Assembly: GCA_028583605.1 (NCBI GenBank)
Contig: CM053332.1
Span: forward strand, 14,682,442 to 14,746,441
Length of the DNA: 64,000 nucleotides
Direction: 5' to 3'
Source: Dastarcus helophoroides
Taxonomy: Eukaryota; Arthropoda; Insecta; Coleoptera; Bothrideridae
Shown: one piece after another, positions 56,996 to 64,000 of the stretch
Layout: every line of letters begins with the position of its first letter
Numbering within the stretch: the stretch's first letter is position 1
Made by a program: the position numbers and the translations under genes
The notes under the pieces: generated by a model
Database searches by the model: none
Seen by the model: the letters and a program-made list of their open reading frames with translations, nothing else
What the model was told of the DNA's origin: nothing

Positions 56996-58335
56996 GTCGA
57001 AAGGCATATTTTTAAAAAATTCAAATTCATGAAAATTCCAAGATTCGAAACAAGTTAAAGTTTTGGGCAAAAAATCTAAATTTTCAAAAAAAGTCGAAAT
57101 TTTGAAAACAAATTTAAAAAACAAAATTAAGAAAAGTCGAAATTTTTGATAGAATTTTTAAAAAAGGCGTCAAATTTACATAAAAGTCGAAATTTTGTTA
57201 AATAAAGTAAAAATTGGTTAGGTAGAACTTTGAGAAATAGACAAGATTTAAAACAAAAGTCGAAATTTTCAGAAAAGAGTGCAAATCTTGGAATAGGATC
57301 GAAGTTTAAAAATAAAACTTCATAGTAATAGAATCACCAAAAAAAAAAAAAAAGATACTTTTGAAAGAGTCGAAATTTTGAGCAAAGTTCAAAATTTTGT
57401 GTCAAAATTCAGTATAAATTAACAAAAAATTTTAATTTCCATAACAAATTGAAGTTTTGGAAAACGTAGACATTTTGGAAAAAAGGCGAAATTGCGATAG
57501 AGTTGAAATTTTCAAAATATGTCAAATTTTGAAAAATGCGGACGTTTAAAAAATGGAAAATTTGAAATTCCACATGTTCAAGATATGTTGAAAATTTTGA
57601 ATAAAAATCAAAGTAAAAATTTTCAAAAATTTCATCTTCAGAAAGTACATAAATCTTGAGAAAAACTCGAAATCCTTCAAAATATTTAAATTTTCAAAAA
57701 TATGAAATTCTTTTAAAATAATCAAACTTGGGAAATTTTTAAAAAAGCTATAAATTTTCAATAAGAAAGGAAATTAAACAAAAGTGAAATTTTATAAAAT
57801 AAGTCAGAAACTTTAAAGTCAGATTTTTTTACAAAATTCAAAAATTGACGACAAAGTCAATATATTCAAAAATTAATCCATATTTTGAAAAGAAGTTTTT
57901 AAAAAAGTTGAACTTTCTAAAATAAGCGAAAAAAGGTCGAAATTTCAAAATTTAGTTAAAATTTCGAAAAAAGGTCAAAATTTTGGTAGTGGAAGTTTTC
58001 AAACATAAGTAAAAGTTCCGAAAAAAGTCGAAATTACGATAAAATTGGATATTTTAAAATATCGAAAATTTCAAAAAAGAAAGTCAAAATCTTCAAAATA
58101 AGTTAATAAATTAAAAAAAGTGCAATTCTGCAATAAAAAGCGACTTCTAAAACAGTGGGAATTTTCAAAAGGTTTTGAAATATAAGGAATTGTTAATAGA
58201 AGTCTGTATTTTCAAAAAAGTATACATTTTCAAAGAAAGTGGAAATATTCAAAAGTGATTGACATTTAAAAAAAATTAGAGAAAAGACGAAATTTAATAA
58301 AAAAAGATAAAAATGTCGAAATTTTGAACTCAGAC

Positions 58336-58561
58336 TTTTCAAAAAAGTTGAAAATACAACTAAGTTTTGAATAACAAGTCGAAATAATCAAAAAAAGTTT
58401 GATTTTTTGTATTTTTTTTTGTACTCGTTAAAACGAACTTTATGAATCCTTTTTTTCTAGGCTATTATTTAACCCCTTTCCTGTAATATAAATCATAACA
58501 TTTATTCCACTAAAGTTGACATTACATTGTGTATGTGTCCTTTAGTTGATAGTTTATTTTG
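58336..58561 (+). mobile_element. hAT-type subterminal sequence, left of nested insertions
   Basis: TCAGACTTTTCAAAAAAGTTG through CTCGTTAAAACGAACTTTATG and CCTGTAATATAAATCATAAC match 13520-13760. The sequence resumes at 58744-58768 and again at 62081 after two insertions. Confidence 0.75.
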
Positions 58562-58736
58562 TTTGGTGGAAGGATTGGTCCTTGGTTATCTTCAAAAACT
58601 GAAATACAGAACTTGTTCCCTGAAATCAAGAAAGTATCTCTCTGAAGATGATAGCTCGGCTGTCGAAAATGCATTTGGGTTTTTTTAACTTTCTTGGTTT
58701 CAGGGAACAAGTTCTGTATTTTAATTTTTTTTATTT
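58562..58736. mobile_element. FB element nested in the hAT-type sequence
   Basis: Starts TTTGGTGGAAGGATTGG. The right arm is truncated after GTTCTGTATTTTAATTT. Comparison with the uninterrupted copy at 13760 shows the insertion lies within GTTTATTTTG / TTATTTGTATTAC, giving an imperfect 7-8 bp target duplication. The core reads CTCT-CTGAAGA, GATAGC/GCTGTC, GAAAATGC. Confidence 0.85.
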
Positions 58737-59230
58737 TATTTTGTATTACTAAATAAAAAATGAATATACAGGGTGAGCGAAACTCAATGTCTCAGCTCTA
58801 TTATAAGACAAGGAAAAGCAATATAGGAAATCTGAAAACAGGTTCTTAAATTGGATGGAATAAGGTCCATTCTGTGTAAAATTTGCATATTTTTCCAGAT
58901 CTGGAAACCAAAGTAATGACGTCATTGAACTTTTTTTTCCAAAAGCATATCTGTACTTTTTGCATATTCAAAAAGAACTAGTTTTTCTAAACAAATTTTG
59001 TAAACAAGAGAATTTTGTATCTTTTTTGGCTAAAAAGTTATAAGCAATTTTACTGTAAAAATAAAGAATATTATCAAAAATTCATAATTACCACGATTTA
59101 AACAAGTAGCCTTTGGGAATGCAATAAATCAAAAATCAAAGTATAGGAGCATCATGTTAATAATTGAACTAATGGTTGACAAACATTTTTTGTTGCCATT
59201 TGACTGAAAAACGTTCACGTAAATGATATA

Positions 59231-59783
59231 AAGGCTAAGTCAGAAAGAAAGGGTCACATCTAAACTGGAGATACTATGTACCAAAATATTACGATTCAGC
59301 TCAACATGCCTTATATCAATGTGGCTGGTTTAAGAGATACAGGGCGTTAAAAGTTTAAATTTTATTCTGAAAGTTTTTAATAATTGAGGAAATTTTGATT
59401 CTATAAATTTAATATTTGGGAATTTTATGTTTTTTGGTGTGAAAATTACGAATTTTGAGTTATACTTAAAACAAGTAGACAATATAAAAGAACGATCAAT
59501 TTTACAAAGAAAAGGTACTCTTGCTTAGGTGGTCTAAAGCCAACGGTTTTTAGGATATTTTCATTTAAAAGTTTCAATGTATTTTTTTACGATTTTTGAA
59601 TATTAAATTTAGAATATCAAATTTTTCTCAATTATTGAGAAGTTTCAGAATAAAATTTAAACTTTGAAGACCCTATATCTTTTAAACCAGTCACATTAGT
59701 ATGAGGCATGTTGAGCTCAATCGTAATATTTTAATGTCTAGTATCTCCAGTTTTGCATTGGACAAACTTTCTGATTCACTCTG
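59231..59783. mobile_element. Second TIR element nested inside, TA-flanked
   Basis: The left end AAGGCTAAGTCAGAAAGAAAG and the right end (reverse complement CAGAGTGAATCAGAAAG) share ~200 bp of inverted repeat, including ACTGGAGATACTA and ATTACGATT(C/G)AGCTCAACATG. TA flanks both ends. No coding capacity; MITE-like. Confidence 0.85.
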
Positions 59784-59868
59784 TATTATTTATTAGCTTA
59801 TGGGGAATTTCAAAAGAACCCTAGAAAAGCAGGTGAACACTCTCTGAGATACCACGAACAGGTTATTT

Positions 59869-61697
59869 TTTTTTTTTTAAAGTAGGGGAAAATGCTTTAC
59901 GCACATCTGGGAAGATAACCCAGATAGTGTCGGACTTCCGCTCAAACTACGGGTACCGACTAAAAACCCCTACTTCTTCGGGCCGGGCCCTTGGCCCCCA
60001 ATCCCTCTTTCGGAACAGTATAATAGTGCTGGAGCACTATTGTAAGCTGTTTTGCCTGAAACATAAGAACAAACAAAACAGAGAATTTTTACGATGGAAG
60101 TCTCAGCCTAGATGACCATCCTTGGTCTCCTAATCCTGGTTGGGATGTCTGGATCGTAATCCACTGCCTGTCGAACTAGTTCGTTGGGATGCGTTTTCGC
60201 TCTCACCATCGCCCTGGAATTAATTTCCCTAAGAAATTCTCTTACCAAAGGTAGTTCAGCTTCTCTGTGGAGCTGATTGTTTCTCACAAACCATGGAGCG
60301 TCCATGGCTTGTCTTAGAAAGACGTTCTGGAACACATATAGTTTCTTCATCTGATTATCCGTCGCCTGTGACCAAGCTACAGATGCGTAGGTCATCGCTG
60401 GTCTTATGATTGATTTGTATAGTAACACTTTAAGTCCAATGGACAGGTTACTATTTCTACCAATCATCGCTTGCAGCAGTCCCTTCAGCATTTTAGCTTT
60501 GGACACTGCATAATCGATGTGTGCCTGGAATGTTAGTCTTTTGTCTAAAATGACACCTAGATACTTTGCCTGAAGTCTCCAGTCGACGTTTTGCCCATGA
60601 ACATTTACATGTCCATATGGTTGGAGTCTTTTTCGAGCGAAAAAGACTGCTTGGGTCTTGTCTGCGTTGACTTGGATTCTCCATTGGCCGAAGTAATCTA
60701 GTAGACTGTCTGTTGCCTCCTGAAGTCGTCTGGTGACCACCTCTGATCTGAAAGAGTACGCCACTAAAGCTGTGTCATCTGCGTAAGTTGCCAATAAGGT
60801 GTTGTCGGTTGTTGGATTGGTTTTCGGAATGTCTGCTGTGAACAGAGAATACAGCAGAGGTGACAAGGCAGAAACTTGAGGCACTCCATACTGTAACCTA
60901 AACTGGTTTGATAGTTCCTGTCCCACCTTTGCTCTGAAAGAGCGCTGGTCCAGGAACGAGCTCACCATTTGAACCATTGTTAGAGGTATTCCAAACTGGT
61001 GCATCTTGTAGACCAATCCTTGGTGCCAAACTGTGTCAAATGCCTTGGAGATATCGAAGAAAATAGCTCCCACTACCTGGTTCCAGTTCATGCGTTGAGT
61101 GATTGTTTCAACCACTCTCAGCAGTTGTTCTGAGGTAGAGTGCATAGGTTGGAACCCAAATTGTTCCTTAGGAATTATGTCGCGATCGCTGATCTGCAGA
61201 ATACTGCAGACGTTTTCTTAAAATCCTTTCCGCCTTTCCGCTACCCAAATTGGATAAGAGGCTGATTGGCCTGTAATTTTGGGAAAATTTCCCATCCTTA
61301 CCTGGCTTAGGAATGAAGATAACGTTTGCAGTTTTCCATCTTGTTGGAAAATACCGGAATTTAAACATGGAATTGACTATTGCTCCAAAGTATTTGACAG
61401 CTTGGTCCGGAAGAGACTTCAGAGCTTGGTTTGGAATGCCATCTGGACCTGGAGACTTTTTGACATTTAGCTTGCGCAGAAAGCTTTGGATTTCCTCCTC
61501 GTTAGTCGGCTGGATGACGTCGTCTTCTTCTGGCACTTCCTCCTGAAGAATTTGAACCTCTTCTTCCACCTCATCTACAAAGTCTAAGTCCACTTCTTCA
61601 AGTGTGGCCTGACAGTGTCGTTCAAAGGTCTCAGCAAAAGCTGCGGCCTTTTCCTGATCTGAGTAAGCCATTCCTTGAGGTCCGTGTATCGGAGGGA
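59869..61697 (-). mobile_element. Jockey-type LINE insertion, 5'-truncated, perfect 12-bp target duplication
   Basis: AACAGGTTATTT is present at 59857-59868 and 61698-61709. On the minus strand the element ends in an A-run directly before the left repeat. Its 3' UTR (59879-60107) is GC-richer than its surroundings. The copy carries the RT and C-terminus only (5' truncation removes ORF1 and the endonuclease). The perfect target duplication and a single frameshift indicate a fairly recent insertion. It lies inside the TIR element at 58769-62078. Confidence 0.92.
60108..61697 (-). pseudogene. Jockey-type reverse transcriptase, truncated, one frameshift
   Basis: The first open part (61168 to 61697) contains an acidic region, then KKSPGPDGIPNQAL (RT fingers), WKTANVIFIPKPGKD and NYRPISLLSNL. 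A frameshift near 61190-61200, beside a duplicated CTGCAG, moves reading into the second part (60108-61145 and a few codons upstream). That part has DIIPKEQFGFQP, FFDISKAFDTVWH (motif A), YGVPQVSALSPLLY (motif B; the conserved G after PQ is V), TYADDTALVAY (motif C intact), KYLGVILDKRLTF and a C-terminal ARPAMTYASVAW-type segment, ending RRPRMVI. The V in motif B and the frameshift suggest an inactive enzyme. Residues translated beyond 61697 belong to the host TIR element, not to the LINE. Confidence 0.9.
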
Positions 61698-62080
61698 AAC
61701 AGGTTATTTCAAACTTACGAATATTTAATAGCTTTGTCTCCAAAGGTTGTTTGATTAAATAGTACCAATTGGGAATTTTTAATAATACGTTTTTTACAAT
61801 AAATTTACTTATAACTTTTGAGCGAAAAAAGATACCAAATTTTGCTGTAAACAACATTTGTTTAAAAAAACTAGTTGTTTTTAAATTTGGTAAAATATTG
61901 TTTCTGCAGAAAAAAAATTCAATGACGTCATTACTTTGGTTTTCAAATCTGGAAAAATATGCAAATTTAGCTTAAAATGGACCTAATTTAATCCAGTGTA
62001 AGAATATCTCTTCAGATTTCTTACATGGTCTTTGCTTTTCTTATAATAACGCCGAGACATCGTGTTTGGCTCACCCTGTA

Positions 62081-62284
62081 CATTATATGGTATCATTTAT
62101 ATTCTAAAATTTAAAAGTATCTGAAAATGTAAATGCTTTATAATTAATTCCTTTTTCTAAGTAATGGGTAATTGAATTACTTTTTAACCAATGATAATGT
62201 AATTCGAAGTAATTTCATTCCTTTTTCTGAAAAAGTAATGGGTAATGTAATGATTCCTATTTAAAAGTAATTTGCCCAGCTCTG
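62081..62284 (+). mobile_element. hAT-type right end, interrupted copy
   Basis: Resumes at CATTATATGG and ends GTAATTTGCCCAGCTCTG at 62284, matching 13785-13994. It is the terminus of the element whose body is copy B and the sequence at 58336-58561. Confidence 0.75.
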
Positions 62285-64000
62285 AGCATAATATACTTAC
62301 GTTTTTTTTTTAGTGTCAATTTTGTCATCGGGGGATTAGAGGAAATTATTATTTCTTCTAGAACCTCCGTACAGCCATGTTGTCAGGAGAAGGTTAATCG
62401 GGCTTAGCCCTTCCAGGATTCGATAGTAGTTAACGGTAATTTGCGAGAGGGAATAAAATTTATGTTTGTAACATTCAAACTTAAATTCTAAATTGTTGTT
62501 GCATTTTGATCCTTATTATATACAGAATTTTTTCCAAATTTGGACTTTAAATTCTTCGCTTTAAACTTTTTCTCAAAATTTAATAAGTTCTTTCAACAAA
62601 TTTTAAGTTTGAATTGGATTTTTCTTTCATTTTTGGCATTTTCTCTATTTTTGTCTTTTTCTCAAAATTGACTATGTATTTTCGAAATGTATTTGCTCTC
62701 GAAATTTAGAACCTTTCCATCGAAAATCCGTATTTAAATTCGATTGGGATTTTTTTAATAAATTTCGAGTGTTTTATTGAAATGTCAATTATGTCAACTT
62801 TTTTTTAAATTACCAAAGTCTGCTTTTTCCCAAAATTTTTTTCTGAGCTTAAAGTTTGGACTATTCCAGGAATTTAAACTCTGTAAAAATTTTGACTAAT
62901 TTTAAAATTCCAACTTTTTCCCCCAAATTTTTTATCCTATTCTTGAAAACGTGTGTTTTTTAATTATGATTCGAAGTTTGAAAATTTAATAATTTTTTAA
63001 TTGTAGATTCTTTTGTATCTTCTCTTTCAATTTATACTTACAAAAAAATTAGATATCCAAAAACCCGAAGAGCCTCTTGAAAAAGCCGCCGGACTACGGT
63101 TAGCCGATCCCTAGGTGAAGGACCTACATACAGCGTTCCTAATCATCCACAAAAAAAAACGGCCCCAATATATATTTCATGACAGCTACACAATAATTTT
63201 TATCGATTAACAACACGTTGCCGAAAATATCATGTCAACTACAAATTACTTTTTATAGACTAAAAAAGCCCTGTTTCAACTGAAAAGTAATTTTTTTCGA
63301 TAAAAAAGTGTTCTAAAATTAAATTAAATCGTCGAGTTTAATTTAGAGCGCATTTTTTTTAGAAAATAAACATTTAGACTTTGATTATTAATTTCGAGAA
63401 AAAAAAAGATAAAACTTCTTCAAAATAAGTCCAAATTTAACATCTAGTTTAAATGTTTAGGAAAAAAGAACTAAAAATTATAAAGTTAAACTTGGAATTT
63501 TGGGAAAAAAATTAAATTGCACTTCTGGTTCTACCAAAGATTTGATTTCTTTGCTATTGAAATGCCTAAAAAAGAAGCATTTTGTGAGCTGTATTGTAAA
63601 AAGTATTTTTCATAACTAGCCCCTTACTACTCGTTTTCTTATTTTAATTAGTTGTCTCTGTCTACTTATCCGTAAATAACGAGGTAGAACAAACAGGATT
63701 GCAAATTCTGTGCGGATCTAACTTTAGTATAATAGACTCTAAAAGCAAAGTAAACAAGATATTTGTACATCTAGTCAAACAGACTTCTTCTTCAGTAATA
63801 ATATGTGACATTTTAAAGTCCTCGGGTTGTTGCACGATACACTAACCTTGCCCAATCGAATTTTAGAGCAGCGAATCCTTGCCAGATTCAAATTAATGTA
63901 ACCTTAAGAGGGCTGTTTCATTATTCAAATATATTTGGGGGTCTGAGACAAGACCGTTCCCATTGTCTGCGCCGACGAATTTTTATAGTTCGTCTGCCTG
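62285..64000. other. AT-rich flank with a short minus motif block, no gene recognised
   Basis: Pyrimidine-rich motif words at about 62510-63000, otherwise low-repeat DNA. GC-richer patches at 63060-63130 and 63900-64000 (TGTCTGCGCCGACG) may be single-copy. No credible ORF. Confidence 0.4.

Larger units (their letters stand above)
53683..58335 (+). repeat. 4.66-kb tandem duplication, copy B
   Basis: Parallel to copy A from 49019. At its right end it continues past the point where copy A stops, into the hAT-type subterminal sequence at 58425. Copy B is therefore in its original context and copy A is the duplicate, or the outer unit of an unequal crossover. Confidence 0.9.
58769..62078. mobile_element. 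TA-flanked TIR element with ~330-bp inverted ends, host to two further insertions
   Basis: CAGGGTGAGCGAAACTCAATG at 58769 pairs with the right end CGTGTTTGGCTCACCCTG at 62078. TA lies outside each end, as for Tc1/mariner-like insertions. The inverted repeats extend ~330 bp (58769-59120 and 61730-62078) and each contains TGACGTCA (58917-58924, 61923-61930) within AAAGTAATGACGTCATTGAA. Removing the nested MITE and LINE leaves a ~0.9-kb non-autonomous fold-back element without coding capacity. Confidence 0.88.

Noticed and set aside
61698..61857. N-terminal 54 residues of the 229-codon LINE frame
   Set aside because: They lie outside the 12-bp target duplication, in the inverted repeat of the host TIR element. 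The apparent fusion is only a frame read-through.

Overview
This window reads as AT-rich insect (arthropod) chromosomal DNA that is almost all repeats. Support comes from the mix of elements: jockey-type, RTE-type and RNase H-bearing (R1/LOA/I-group) LINE fragments, a mariner (DD34D) transposase, hAT-like elements with 8-bp target duplications, TA-flanked TIR elements, and a large family of fold-back elements. A beetle is my guess, but the sequence does not prove it. No intact host gene is visible. The best host-gene candidates are two short putative first coding exons (10025-10115 and 16308-16344, + strand). Each lies downstream of promoter-like sequence and ends in a phase-1 splice donor.

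The dominant signal is a degenerate ~17-20 bp motif (core GTCGAAATTT followed by an A-rich spacer). It fills well over half of the window and changes strand in blocks: pyrimidine-rich on + at about 4.9-9.4, 19.75-20.4, 22.6-23.2, 30.7-31.5, 33.5-34.5 and 62.5-63 kb, purine-rich on + at most other places. It forms the body of several TIR elements, and at 28.2-30.0 kb a nearly pure block of it interrupts a mariner transposase gene.

Layout. 1-2.1 kb: jockey-like LINE 3' end. 3.4 kb: hAT-type end. 4.4-9.4 kb: hairpin, motif block, a ~0.9-kb tandem duplication, and a 513-bp insertion carrying a hammerhead ribozyme motif. 9.5-10.3 kb: non-repetitive, with a candidate first exon. 10.4-14.0 kb: motif body with ~280-bp tandem units, ending in a hAT-type terminus. 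15.2-16.4 kb: low-repeat region with a GC-rich promoter-like island and a second candidate first exon. 17-24 kb: motif blocks, fold-back elements and a ~1.5-kb palindrome. 25.0-27.5 kb: hAT-like element. 27.7-30.7 kb: mariner split by the minisatellite. 33.4-37.1 kb: second hAT-like element with a perfect 8-bp target duplication. 37.2-46.2 kb: decayed RTE LINE and a patchwork of R1/LOA-type LINE pieces. 47.3-58.3 kb: higher-order motif repeats including a 4.66-kb tandem duplication. 58.3-62.3 kb: nested elements (hAT-type body, then fold-back and TA-flanked TIR element, which itself contains a second TIR element and a 5'-truncated jockey-type LINE).

The observations I consider most worth following are the hammerhead ribozyme in the 513-bp insertion, and the finding that the ~20-copy fold-back family carries a hammerhead-like fold in its arms. 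The split mariner comes next. All similarity calls are by eye; no searches were run.
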